DNA of 64,000 nucleotides. Source: an uncultured Dehalococcoidia bacterium. GTDB lineage: Bacteria; Chloroflexota; Dehalococcoidia; Lucifugimonadales; UBA3495. The number at the start of each line of letters is the position of its first letter. The stretch's first letter is position 1. The position numbers and the translations under genes were made by a program. The stretch covers positions 1,005,029 through 1,069,028 of the forward strand of contig OX638345.1 of NCBI GenBank assembly GCA_951813535.1. The letters are read 5' to 3'. The notes beneath the pieces were generated by a model. The model was given only the letters and a program-made list of their open reading frames with translations, had not been told where the DNA came from and did no database searches. Shown piece by piece: positions 29,003 through 38,055 of this stretch.

Positions 29003-31564
29003 ACCTGGAGATCCCCGAACTGTGCCTGGTCGCGCTGATTGGCCCGTCGGGCTCGGGCAAGTCCACCTTTGCCGCACGGCACTTCAAGCCCACCGAGGTG
29101 GTGTCTTCCGACGCCTGTCGGGCCATGGTAGCCGACGACCCCAACGACCAGACGGCGACACCCGATGCCTTCGCGCTGCTGAATTTCATCGCATCCACCC
29201 GCCTGCGGGCCGGACGCCTCACCGTCATCGATGCCACCAGCGTGCAGCCCCAGGCACGCAAATCGCTGGTCGAACTGGCCCGGGAGCACGACTGCCTCCC
29301 GGTGGCCATCGTGTTGAACATGCCGGAGTCCGTCTGTTTGGCCCGCAACCGGGGACGTGACGACCGTGAATTTGGCGATCACGTCGTGCGCCGGCAGGCG
29401 CAGCAGTTGCGCCGTTCCATACGGGGACTGCGACGCGAGGGCTTCCGTTACATCTACGTGCTCGATTCCCCCGAAGACGTGGAGGCGGCCAGCGTCGCGC
29501 GGGTGCCGTCGTGGACCAACCGTCAGCACGAGACAGGGCCGTTCGACATCATCGGCGACGTGCACGGGTGCTTCGATGAGTTGGTCGCGCTGCTGGAACG
29601 CATGGGATACCGGATCAAGCCTGCCAGCGCCGATGGCAATGGTTATGCGGTGGCCCACCCAGATGGGCGCAAGGCCGTCTTCGTCGGCGACCTGGTGGAC
29701 CGCGGCCCTGGCGTCGTCAACGTGCTGAAGCTGGTGATGTCGATGGTGGCGGACGACACGGCGCTGTGCGTCGCCGGCAACCACGAATCCAAGCTGGTCC
29801 GCAAGCTGAAGGGGCGGAACGTGCAGGTGTCCCACGGGCTCGCGGAGTCCCTGGCGCAGCTGGAGTTGGAACCGCCGGAATTCCAGCAACAGGCCAGCGA
29901 GTTCATGGACGGCCTGATCAGCCATTACGTCCTGGACGGCGGCAATCTGGTGGTGGCGCACGCGGGCATGAAGGAGGAGTACCAGGGGCGGGCGTCCGGG
30001 CGGGTCCGGGATTTCTGCCTGTACGGGGAAACCACCGGCGAGACGGACGAATGGGGCCTGCCCGTACGCGCCGACTGGGCCGCCGGCTATCGCGGGAACG
30101 CCACGGTGGTTTATGGACACACTCCGGTCACGGAACCGGCGTGGTTGAACCGCACCATCAACGTTGATACCGGCTGCGTCTTCGGTGGACGGCTCACCGC
30201 GCTGCGCTACCCCGAAAACGAGCTGGTGTCGGTTCCGGCGGCGCGGGTCTATTACGAGCCGGTGCGACCCCTTGACGGCGATGCCGAGGACGCAGGCCGG
30301 GTTACCGCAATGCATGACCGGGCCGCCAACCGGCTGGACATCGACGATGTGATGGGCAAACGCGTGGTGGCAACCCGGCTACGGGGCAACGTCACCGTCC
30401 GTGAGGAACAGGCTGCCGCGGCCCTGGAGGTGATGAGCCGGTTCGCCCTGGATCCCCGGTGGCTGGTGTACCTGCCACCCACGATCTCCCCGTGCGAAAC
30501 CAGCAAGCTGCCCGGCCTGCTGGAGCACCCCGCTGAGGTCTTCGACTACTACCGCAGCAATGGCGTCTCCAGCGTCGTGTGCGAGGAAAAGCACATGGGG
30601 TCGCGCGCCGTCGTGGTGGTGGGCCGTGACGCCGAAGCCATCGAGCGGCGTTTCGGCATCGCCAGCGAAAGCGGCGGCGCGTGCTACACCCGAACGGGGC
30701 GCAGGTTCTTCGAAGATTCCGCGCTCGAAGCGCAGTTCCTGGAACGGGTCCGCGCGGCCTGCACCGCATCCGGCCTTTGGGACAATCTGGAAACCGACTG
30801 GGTGGTGTTGGACTGCGAACTGATGCCGTGGTCCATGAAAGCCCAGGAGCTGCTGCGGGAGCAGTACGCGGCGGTGGGCACGGCGGCGAGCGCCGGACTG
30901 TCGGCGGCGCAAACTCTGTTGCGGCAGGCGGCCGCGCGGAGTTGACACCGGTGAAACCCTGGCATCCGTCAACGAGCGGCTCCGCGTGGCGCAACTGTAT
31001 CGTGATGCCTACACCCGGTACTGCTGGCCGGTAGCATCGCTGGATGACATCAAGCTCGCGCCGTTCCATCTGCTGGCCAGCGAGGGAGCGGTCCATTCCG
31101 ACAGGGACCACCTCTGGCACCTGGAGATGGCCGAACGCCTCCGGCAGGCCGACCCCAAGTTCTTCCGAGAGACCGGCCATCGGATCGTGAATCTGGGCGC
31201 CGGCGATGAGGACGCCGCCGTCCGCTGGTGGGAGGATCTGACCGCCGCCGGCGGGGAGGGCATGGTGGTCAAACCCGTGAATTTCATCGCCACCGGCAAA
31301 CGGGGCCTGGTGCAGCCCGCGATGAAGTGCCGGGGCAGCGAGTACCTGCGCATCATCTACGGCCCCGAGTACACCTTGACCGGCAACCTGGAGCGGCTGC
31401 GGAGTCGCGGCCTTTCCACCAAGCGGTCGCTGGCTCTGCGGGAGTTTGCGCTGGGCCTGGAGGGCCTGCAGCGGTTCGTTGATCGGGAGCCGCTCTACCG
31501 CGTCCACGAGTGCGCCTTCGCCGTACTGGCCCTGGAGAGCGAGCCGATTGATCCGAGACTGTAA
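28999..31564 (+). pseudogene. pnkp: Polynucleotide kinase-phosphatase Pnkp, frameshifted in the adenylyltransferase domain
   Basis: Open from 28999 to 30945 (648 codons), with kinase P-loop GPSGSGKSTF near residue 15, phosphatase motifs DVHGCFDEL, GDLVDRGP and AGNHESK, and the ligase-like adenylyltransferase nucleotide-binding Lys in CEEKHMGSRAVVV. The frame ends in AARS-stop, but the correct C-terminus continues in the next frame: RGVDTGETLASVNERL, RYCWPVASLDDIKLAPF, GGEGMVVKP and LVQPAMKCRGSEYLRIIYG, to 31564. A one-base slip near 30935 (GCGGCCGCGCGGAG) explains this. If real it leaves an incomplete adenylyltransferase and Pnkp/Hen1 repair would fail; if an assembly error, the protein is full length (about 850 residues, as in the family). 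Confidence 0.9.
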
Positions 31565-31658
31565 CGGCCCGTTGGGAGCGGGGTCCCCGCGATGCCGGGA
31601 CGGCCCCACCCCGTCATCGCGGTCGTAGCGTGGCAACCCCGTGGACGTTCGGGAACCG

Positions 31659-31811
31659 ATGAGCCATTTCAATGCGGTGGTCATCGCCAACATCGAGTCA
31701 TTAACCGATACCTCGTTCGTCGCACCCGGTGGTCTCGGCTTCGCCGCAATCCTGGTCGCGCAGGGACTGCCACCACCGGTCGTTCAATACACGCTCAGTG
31801 AGTTGCCATGA
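31659..31811 (+). CDS. Possible 50-residue leader gene coupled to the BsuPI lipoprotein
   Basis: MSHFNAVVIANIESLTD… ending VVQYTLSELP, with its TGA overlapping the ATG of the lipoprotein (ATGA at 31808). No recognised family and no clear ribosome site. The stop-start overlap is the only support. Confidence 0.3.
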   Translation: MSHFNAVVIANIESLTDTSFVAPGGLGFAAILVAQGLPPPVVQYTLSELP

Positions 31812-32602
31812 AACTTGGCCTCGCGTCACTGTCGTTCCTCTTGCTTGCCGTCAACCTGGCCTGCGGAGGTTCCGGGAACCTGCATATGCCGTCACGGGAC
31901 GTTCCCACTTCAACTCCGACGAACACCGGGACAGCCCGGCCCGGGTCCACCGAGGAAGAGCCCAGCGTCGCCCAACTGAGGGCGTGGCACAGAGCAGTGG
32001 AGGAAGAGGCCGCCGGACAAGTTCGCGGCATCGTCTGGACCGGAGTACACGGGCAGAACAGGCGCATTGAATTCGGCTTGATACCGTTACGCGGAGCGCG
32101 TGAACAGTTGGAGGCAGCGATTGCGCAGGCGAAGGTCCCAAGGGAAGTCATTGAGATTGAAGTTGGATGCCAGGGTGGCGCGCTGCGGCGCATCGAATAC
32201 GGAGCGGCTCCGAGCGAGGAATCGCGCCGGGCCATCGATTACTCGCTGGAAGTGGTTTCCCAGGCTGATTACGGGGAGACGGTGCCGATGAAGTTGACGC
32301 TCAAGAACAGCAGCGACGCACTGGTGCAGTTTTACACTGGCAGGCCTCCCCACGACTTTGTGGTCGCAACGGTCCATGACCAGGAGGTCTGGCATTGGAG
32401 GTGCGGAAAGTCCTTTCCGGCGATATTGGTGGAGATCAGTCTGGAACCCGGTGAGGAGCTCGTGCTGGTCGGCGAGTGGGAGCAGATGGACAACTGGGGC
32501 GAACCTGTACCGGCAGGAACTTACCTGATCAGAGGCATGCTCATAATGGAACCCGCCGGCATACTGGCGACGCCACCGCAGGAGTTGGAGGTGCTCAAGT
32601 GA
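31808..32602 (+). CDS. Lipoprotein with prodomain-like module and BsuPI (proteinase-inhibitor) domain
   Basis: 264 residues. The signal peptide ends in a lipobox (LLLAVNLACGG, Cys near residue 20). Residues about 57-120 (VAQLRAWHRAV…RGIVWTGVHGQNRRIEFGL…VPREVIEIEV) match the prodomain-like module of the neighbouring proteases (see 35818, 37089, 38056). Residues about 145-262 (YSLEVVSQADYGETVPMKLTLKNSSD…VPAGTYLIRGML) are a BsuPI domain, named after an intracellular proteinase inhibitor of Bacillus. The combination suggests an outer-surface protein that interacts with or restrains proteases (inference). Confidence 0.8.
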   Translation: MKLGLASLSFLLLAVNLACGGSGNLHMPSRDVPTSTPTNTGTARPGSTEEEPSVAQLRAWHRAVEEEAAGQVRGIVWTGVHGQNRRIEFGLIPLRGAREQLEAAIAQAKVPREVIEIEVGCQGGALRRIEYGAAPSEESRRAIDYSLEVVSQADYGETVPMKLTLKNSSDALVQFYTGRPPHDFVVATVHDQEVWHWRCGKSFPAILVEISLEPGEELVLVGEWEQMDNWGEPVPAGTYLIRGMLIMEPAGILATPPQELEVLK

Positions 32603-32743
32603 TGCCGGAGGTTTGGTTGACCGGACGCCCGTGGAGACCTTCGTCGTCCTGCGACGGAGGCGCCCTTTCTGAGGAGCAAGACGTCTTGGCTGTCGTCATG
32701 CCGCCGGTTTCCGCATGCTCCACCTCCTGGGACTTGACCCGTC

Positions 32744-33250
32744 GATGAAACTCGGGCTGATGGCATCCTGTCGGTCCTCCTTTTCGCTGTGTGCCTGGCC
32801 TGCGGATGTTCTAGGAACGTACCCACACGCTGCAGGACGTTCCCGCTTCAACCCCGGGCCCCATGTCCACGAATGGCCCCATCTGGGTAGCTAAGAGGCT
32901 GAACGGAAAACCAGTTATAGGGCTATGGGGAACCGTGCTGACCCTCTCGACCCATGGTGACGGTGCCGGATGTTATGATGGGTGCGACCGCTTCTTCGGC
33001 AGATATGAAGACAGCTCCCATGTCGCCCAGCCCCATGGGACCATCTCATTCCCCGGCCTGGGGCAGACACTCGCTGGGCGCCCCTTGGGGCGTGGAACGC
33101 CAAAGCGAAAGCTACCAGGAGGCCTTGGCGGACGCGAAACGCTACCAAGTTCAGGGCCATCGCCTGCGAATCCGAGACGGGTCGGGGAAGGTTCTGAACG
33201 ACCACAACCTCCTGCTTTTTGACGACGCCTACACCAGCGAGCAGGCCAGC
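32744..33250 (+). pseudogene. Degenerate META-domain lipoprotein
   Basis: A signal-like start at 32744 (ATGAAACTCGGGCTG, near-copy of the lipoprotein start at 31808) runs into frame breaks. From 32863 the frame gives IWVAKRLNGKPVI, then LTLSTHGDGAGCYDGCDRFFGRY, typical of META/HslJ domains. The matching C-terminus, SYQEALADAKRYQVQGHRLRI, appears in another frame until about 33200. At least two frameshifts make it a pseudogene. Confidence 0.65.
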
Positions 33251-33332
33251 CGGGACGGACATCAACGGAGGAAACTAGCGCTCCAATGGGGAGTGGGGAC
33301 CGCGCTCCACTCGGGATAGGGAGAATCTCAGG

Positions 33333-33809
33333 ATGAAATATATTTCCGCCGGAATAAACCACATCGCCCTATCCTTGGCCACTACCTCCCATGTTCTGAG
33401 TTGGGCAGCCTACCTATGGATCGTATTTCGGCCCCACGCTCAGAGGAGCGTGTCGACGGGTCCGCTCGGCGTTGCCGGAAACGGCGCAGCGGAGAGACAG
33501 GTCGTCGTAGAACACGTCACCCTGATACAGGTCGACGGCTATCTGGTTCTAATACCGCTGTTCATCCCTGTTCTCGTGACCGCCCTGGCACTGCTGTTCA
33601 TGTTGACCCGGAAGAAAAGGCGAACCGCAAATGCGCTGGTAATCTGGAGCCTCACGGCAATACTGCTGGTATTCTGCGGACTGGGCTACTACGGATTCGG
33701 CATACTCTACCTGCCAGCAGCCATAACCCTGCCAGCAGCCGCCGTCACTTTTGGGACTGGGCGCGGACTCCCCAGGTTGCTCAACACCATGAGCAGGTCC
33801 GAAGCCTAA
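33333..33809 (+). CDS. Membrane protein with three to four helices, unknown
   Basis: 158 residues from the ATG at 33333 (upstream AGGGAGAATCTCAGG). Hydrophobic segments at about 12-32, 70-92 (LVLIPLFIPVLVTALALLFML), 100-122 (LVIWSLTAILLVFCGLGYYGF) and 124-142. A basic RKKRR loop should face the cytoplasm. No family recognised. It is intact. Confidence 0.65.
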   Translation: MKYISAGINHIALSLATTSHVLSWAAYLWIVFRPHAQRSVSTGPLGVAGNGAAERQVVVEHVTLIQVDGYLVLIPLFIPVLVTALALLFMLTRKKRRTANALVIWSLTAILLVFCGLGYYGFGILYLPAAITLPAAAVTFGTGRGLPRLLNTMSRSEA

Positions 33810-33866
33810 CGCCTGAGGACATTCAATGGTTTTCAACCGGCTTGGCTTCTCACGTGTACCCAGCTT

Positions 33867-33956
33867 GTCATCGCGAGGAGCGTAGTCACGTAACGATCTC
33901 GTTGCCGTAGCGATGTCGTTACCCCGACGAGATTGCCACGCTTCGCTCGCAATGAC
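33867..33956. repeat. 90-bp palindromic interspersed repeat
   Basis: Ends are inverted (GTCATCGCGAG … CTCGCAATGAC), with further inverted segments inside (TAACGATCTCGT and ACGAGAT). Sequences of this kind are scattered in several bacterial genomes, from memory in Dehalococcoidia. Only one copy is in this window, so it is identified from its symmetry and resemblance. Confidence 0.6.
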
Positions 33957-34190
33957 CAGCCGAACCAAAATGGGTACGCGTGAGGCTTGGCTTACCCAGA
34001 TAAAGCAGATTTGAACTGTTAACCGTATTACGAGATTCGTCGGCTCATTGGTTGATCCCGACCTTCAATACATTGGGATCGGAGTAGCGAAATGCTCCCT
34101 TTGTATGGCCCCCGCCCCGTAGGAGGCTACCAGATGATGACCGAGAATTAGCGACGCGGATCACAAAGAAACCGTTGGACCCGTTGGTAC

Positions 34191-34940
34191 ATGTGGCTCG
34201 CCTACGGCGGCGGCGTCCTGGGCGTGATCGCGGCCGTGGTCGTAATCATGGCGATGGCGGCCGCCCCCAGCAGCGACGGCAAAACGGTGGCAAGCCACCA
34301 CAACATGGCGACGTTGAGCCCCCACGAAGCGGCTGCGCTGATCCGCCAACACCCCAGCATCAGCGGCCCCGCTGAATTGAATGACCTGCAATTCATCGCG
34401 AACCAGGATGGCATCACGCTCGATGAGTCCATCGCTCGTCACGCCTGGGGCGGTGACTTCTCAGAGATGGTAACGGCCATCGAGGACGATGACCCTGACA
34501 GCGTCGTTGATGCGGCCATCACCAGCGGGTCATCGGCTTGGATCAAGTTCTCGGGTCCAATCTCCGGCAACGCCCGGGAGGCCATCGACAAATTCAAGCC
34601 TGAAAACCCTCACGTAGAGGTCAGCCTACAAACCGGCAGAGACCCGGGGTTCACCAGGCGGGAGGCGGATGAAGCGGTAGTCGGAGCGCATTTCGCGGTG
34701 ATGGCAGAGGACGGTGTACAGGACAGCGTGACCTATTACGACAGCGACGCCGTTGAAATCGTCGTGACCGTCCAGATGGCAACTCCGCCCTCCGGTGAAA
34801 AACTATCCTCGCTGGACAAGGCAGCCGAGCGCGGCGCCGCCGAGGCCACCAGGGCGGACATCACGAACAGCCTCGCCATATCGCTGTCAGTTGTTCAGCA
34901 TGACATCAGTGGAACCGACGGCGACCGTGCGCCCAACTGA
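34191..34940 (+). CDS. Secreted or membrane-anchored protein resembling a trypsin-like protease prodomain
   Basis: 249 residues. An N-terminal membrane/signal segment (YGGGVLGVIAAVVVIMAMAA) is followed by a domain starting ELNDLQFIANQDGITLDESIARHAW and later AWIKFSGPISGNAREAIDKF, then a beta-rich part. This corresponds to the pro-region seen in actinobacterial and Chloroflexota S1 proteases, but no His/Asp/Ser catalytic domain follows. The gene may have lost it to the insertion that begins near 35166, or the free prodomain may act alone. The initiating codon is uncertain; ATG at 34191 lacks a strong ribosome site. Confidence 0.55.
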   Translation: MWLAYGGGVLGVIAAVVVIMAMAAAPSSDGKTVASHHNMATLSPHEAAALIRQHPSISGPAELNDLQFIANQDGITLDESIARHAWGGDFSEMVTAIEDDDPDSVVDAAITSGSSAWIKFSGPISGNAREAIDKFKPENPHVEVSLQTGRDPGFTRREADEAVVGAHFAVMAEDGVQDSVTYYDSDAVEIVVTVQMATPPSGEKLSSLDKAAERGAAEATRADITNSLAISLSVVQHDISGTDGDRAPN

Positions 34941-35037
34941 CGCGGTTTGACACAATCTGTTCGACTGGAGGAGGGACGCGCTGACACAATATTTCGGCAA
35001 CGCGATAGCCGGCATGTCCGTGCCCGGGACCTGGTCA

Positions 35038-35150
35038 GGGCTGGTGCGTCTGCCGCTTTTGGATTCGCCGTGGACCGATACGGTCCGAGATTTCTGATGG
35101 CGGGCAGCGCCTTCGTGCTGGGTATATCGTTGATGCTCCTTCCACGCCGC
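35038..35150 (+). pseudogene. Fragment of an MFS transporter
   Basis: About 37 residues (GASAAFGFAVDRYGPR, then a hydrophobic FLMAGSAFVLGISLMLL) match the conserved loop 2-3 region of major facilitator proteins. It is cut off immediately by the IS21/IS256 sequences. Confidence 0.5.
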
Positions 35151-35205
35151 TCCCAGGGTGGCCGGATGTCCGTGAAAATCGCCTGCCTAATGACCCTGAA
35201 AAACC

Positions 35206-35754
35206 ACAAGTGGAGTGGAGTTGGTCATCTCCGATGCTCACCAGGGCCTGAAAAACGCCATTGCCACCGTGTTTGGTGGAGCCGGTTGGCAACGCTGTCG
35301 CACCCACTTCATGGCCAACCTGCTGACCCGGGTGCCCAAGCGGTCCCAGCCGGGTGTGGCCGCCATGGTGCGCACCATCTACCAGCAACTCTCTCCTGAG
35401 GATGTCCACGCCCAGGCCGACCGGGTGGTGGCCCAGCTCCAGGAGCACTTCCCCCAGGCTGCCCAGATGCTGGCAGACGCCTTGCCCGACATTCTGGCCT
35501 TCACCGCCTTCCCGGTGTCGCACTGGCAGAAGCTCTGGTCCAACAATCCATTGGAGCGTCTGAACAAGGAGATCCGCCGGCGTACCGACGTGGTGGGCAT
35601 CTTCCCCAACCGAGCGGCGACCCGTCGTCTGGTGGGCGCGGTGCAGGCCGAGCAGCATGACGAGTGGGCTGAAGGTCGTCGCTACCTCACCTTCGTCCAG
35701 GATCTCCACACCGAGGCCATACCGGCCAGCAACATCCTGGAGGCGGCAGCCTGA
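35206..35754 (+). pseudogene. IS256-family transposase, C-terminal fragment
   Basis: About 180 residues from ELVISDAHQGLKNAI to the natural C-terminus. GWQRCRTHFMANLL, AFPVSHWQKLWSNNPLERLNKEIRRR and VVGIFPNRAATRRLVGA are the hallmark C-terminal motifs of IS256 DDE transposases. The N-terminal half with two catalytic Asp residues is missing, replaced by an IS21-type end and MFS debris. It interrupts the secreted protease gene at 35818-36521. Confidence 0.88.
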
Positions 35755-35817
35755 ACAACATCACCAAGGATGACGCTAACCACACCAGTTGACGGGACAT
35801 GTCCTGTGCCACCACCC

Positions 35818-36521
35818 CCCATAATCCTCAACCCACCGAACAGCGGCCTGAACCTATCAAGGATCGTCTGATGATCCATGGACACGCCCCCGAGGTTAAA
35901 CAACCCAATACCTCGCCCATCATTCATAGAACCGAACTCCGCCATAGGTTCGGTCACAGTTATCAGCACCGCGGCAGCAGGTACACCTGAATTGGCAATG
36001 GCAGACTCCACGCTGGCCACAGAGTCCTCGCTGTCAACTGCGACCTCCAGAAGGTTCCGACCCTCATGAAGGTCAGTAAACACCAAACCGTTACCCACAA
36101 GCCCGGCAGCACCGATAGCCCGTCGCAGCGATGCGTACCATGAGGTGAGCTGACTCATGGAATACTTCCCCTGTACGATCTCGATGCCGCCTGGTGGCAC
36201 AGCATCGGGAAACTCCTTGGCGATAGCTCCCGAGACCTTTCCCGCCGCGTCCGCGTCCTCCGGATCAGTCAGGAAGACTTTGAGAATATCTTCATTCCCG
36301 GGTTCAAAGTACAACCCGCCAAAGCCAGGTACATCGTTCCCAATGCTCCCGAGTTTGTCGTTGTGGTCTCCGCGCGAAGACTCCTCGCCTGCTGGGGAGC
36401 CTTCTTGGGCATTCACCCGAACGACATCCACCTGCCAAGCCACAAGACCCGCAGTCAGTATCAGCATGACGACGACTGCAGCCGTCACCAACGCCAGATT
36501 GTTTCTCATATAACTCAGCAT
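35818..36521 (-). pseudogene. Secreted serine protease, N-terminal half only
   Basis: Signal segment (NNLALVTAAVVVMLILTAGLVAW), then a prodomain including YSMSQLTSWYASL and LLEVAVDSEDSVASVESAI followed by VPAAAVLITV, then the linker SMDHQTILDRFRPLFGGLRI that precedes the catalytic domain in this family. The coding match stops at about 35818, where the IS256 fragment begins, so the His/Asp/Ser domain is lost. The upstream leader cassette (36638-36799) is intact. Confidence 0.75.
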
Positions 36522-36637
36522 GATGTCTCTTCTGTTCGCTCACGCTACAACAGTTTTTGCTTTTACCAGAGGATTCGCGGATCAAGTCAATCGACCGTTC
36601 ATTTGTCCACCTCCACATGTCAGATTGGCAACAGAAA

Positions 36638-36799
36638 CAGCCCCGCCGCAACGACGGGGCTGGACACGCGGAAAGCGCAAGGGCTACCATTGAGCTAATG
36701 GCTGACCCGAATTCCCCATCGCCGCGGCCGCGGTTGTTTACCCACCGGGACCGTCCTGTTGGCACCCGGAATCTATCGCCTTAGACCTAAGGTTGCCAA
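36638..36799 (-). promoter_or_regulatory. Promoter-leader cassette A
   Basis: Read on the minus strand: TTGGCA (36799-36794), 18-bp gap, TAGATT (36775-36770), a GGTCCCGGTGG/CACC-type stem-loop, the GATGGGGA…TCAGCCAT stem-loop, AGCTCAATGGTAGCC, and a GC-rich hairpin CAGCCCCG…GGGGCTG (36662-36638) followed by TTTCTGTT, the form of an intrinsic terminator. It ends 117 nt before the ATG at 36521. Same layout as cassettes B and D. Confidence 0.65.
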
Positions 36800-36917
36800 T
36801 CCCTTTTACACCAGGATCCCGTTCGAGGCAGGGCGCCAGAAAACAGCCTCCCTAGCGGTTTGCGAAACCCGTGGATAAAATACAGGTGGCGCGCCGAGGC
36901 CGCCCACCGCCGGGGCC

Positions 36918-36953
36918 TAAACGGCGAACGAGCCGCCCCCGAAAGGGCGGCTC
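36918..36953 (-). terminator. Intrinsic terminator after the lipoprotein gene
   Basis: On the minus strand GAGCCGCCC, loop TTTCGG, GGGCGGCTC, then GTTCGCCGTTT. It lies about 135 bp downstream of the stop of the lipoprotein gene at 37089. Confidence 0.65.
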
Positions 36954-37088
36954 ACCTCTTTCAGGCCAGCGCTGACGCTGCGCCTTATCGTCCAACGTAC
37001 GCGGTCCACAGCGTCCACAATGTGGCCACCCAGGGCAGCAAGGTCCACCAACCCGCCACCACGGTTTTCCCGCTGGGATATCCAGCGC

Positions 37089-37982
37089 TCACGGTGTCGA
37101 CCGCTGTACATCAATTATCACCGCTTGCGAAGGCACATCCAGCGCGGCAAGACGTTCTTCAAGAACCTGCCTGACTGCCTCCGCCTCTGGGCCCGGCTTG
37201 ATCCGAAAAAGGATCCGGTTCTTCTCCGGGTAAATCCCAGCATAGCTCAAGTGCAGAGGGCCATCGTGAGCTGTCCCCGGCACGTTTACCAACTCAAGAT
37301 ACTTCGCGGCTACTCCATTGAGGCGCAGCTGCCGGCGGTCCTCAAGGAACCGACCATACCAATCCGCCAACTCCGCGTAAGTGAAGTCTCCCTGCAAGGG
37401 ATGAACCGACCATTCATCCAAAGGAAAATCCGGTCCAACCTGATAGGCCATGACCTCCTCGGCAGCCTCCGGTGATGGATGCAAAAGATAGACGTAAAAA
37501 CCCCTCTCCCCCTCGAGGAAATACCCTCCGAAACCGGCCGGATGGGACGGTTGGCATTCTTCCAGACGGTTGTCGCCCAAAAGCAAGGCGTCAACTCTGC
37601 TGAACACTATCACCTCAACAGCATTCCCAGGCACCCCAAGCACACCAACGCGGTCCAGAATTGCTCTCCTCACCGGCTCCACGCTGGCTTTACAGTTCAC
37701 CCCAATGACCACACGTCCAGCCTCTGCGTCCACGGTCGTCATGGTAACCAACCCATACCCAGTGGCCGGCTCCAAATGGTCTAGGCTGCCTTCCCAATTC
37801 GGCGAATCGCTCACCACAACACCATGCCATTCCTTGAGCTGCCGGTGAGAATACGTCAACGTCGGCAACGGGCTCACCACCGCCCCTACACCGGGAGGAG
37901 AGACGGCATCGTCGACCTGGCCTTCCTCACAACCTGCAAGGAAGGCCACGGCGAACACGGCCAAAAAGAGCAGCCGGCACAT
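37089..37982 (-). CDS. Lipoprotein with two prodomain-like modules
   Basis: 297 residues. Lipobox FLAGCEEG (Cys near 18). Module 1 (about 43-130): YSHRQLKEWHGVV…RVVIGVNCKASVEPVRRAI…VPGNAVEVIV. Module 2 (about 198-295): FTYAELADWYGRFL…ILFRIKPGPEAEAVRQVL…VPSQAVIIDV. Both match the module in the protease pro-regions (YTISQLHGWYV… in the gene upstream). It starts 74 bp after the protease gene on the same strand, so it is probably in one operon. Free pro-regions can inhibit their own protease; an inhibitor or chaperone role is inferred. Confidence 0.8.
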   Translation of the reverse strand: MCRLLFLAVFAVAFLAGCEEGQVDDAVSPPGVGAVVSPLPTLTYSHRQLKEWHGVVVSDSPNWEGSLDHLEPATGYGLVTMTTVDAEAGRVVIGVNCKASVEPVRRAILDRVGVLGVPGNAVEVIVFSRVDALLLGDNRLEECQPSHPAGFGGYFLEGERGFYVYLLHPSPEAAEEVMAYQVGPDFPLDEWSVHPLQGDFTYAELADWYGRFLEDRRQLRLNGVAAKYLELVNVPGTAHDGPLHLSYAGIYPEKNRILFRIKPGPEAEAVRQVLEERLAALDVPSQAVIIDVQRSTP

Positions 37983-38055
37983 GCTGGTTCAGCAATAAAA
38001 CCCAGATGCGCAGGAACGCCAACTGGACGTAGGCCCAAGCTCGGCATGGATCAGG

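Noticed and set aside
28936-30315. Long minus-strand frame opposite hen1/pnkp, and another at 30392-31693
   Set aside because: Hen1 and Pnkp motifs on the plus strand are unmistakable; the antisense frames are compositional shadows.
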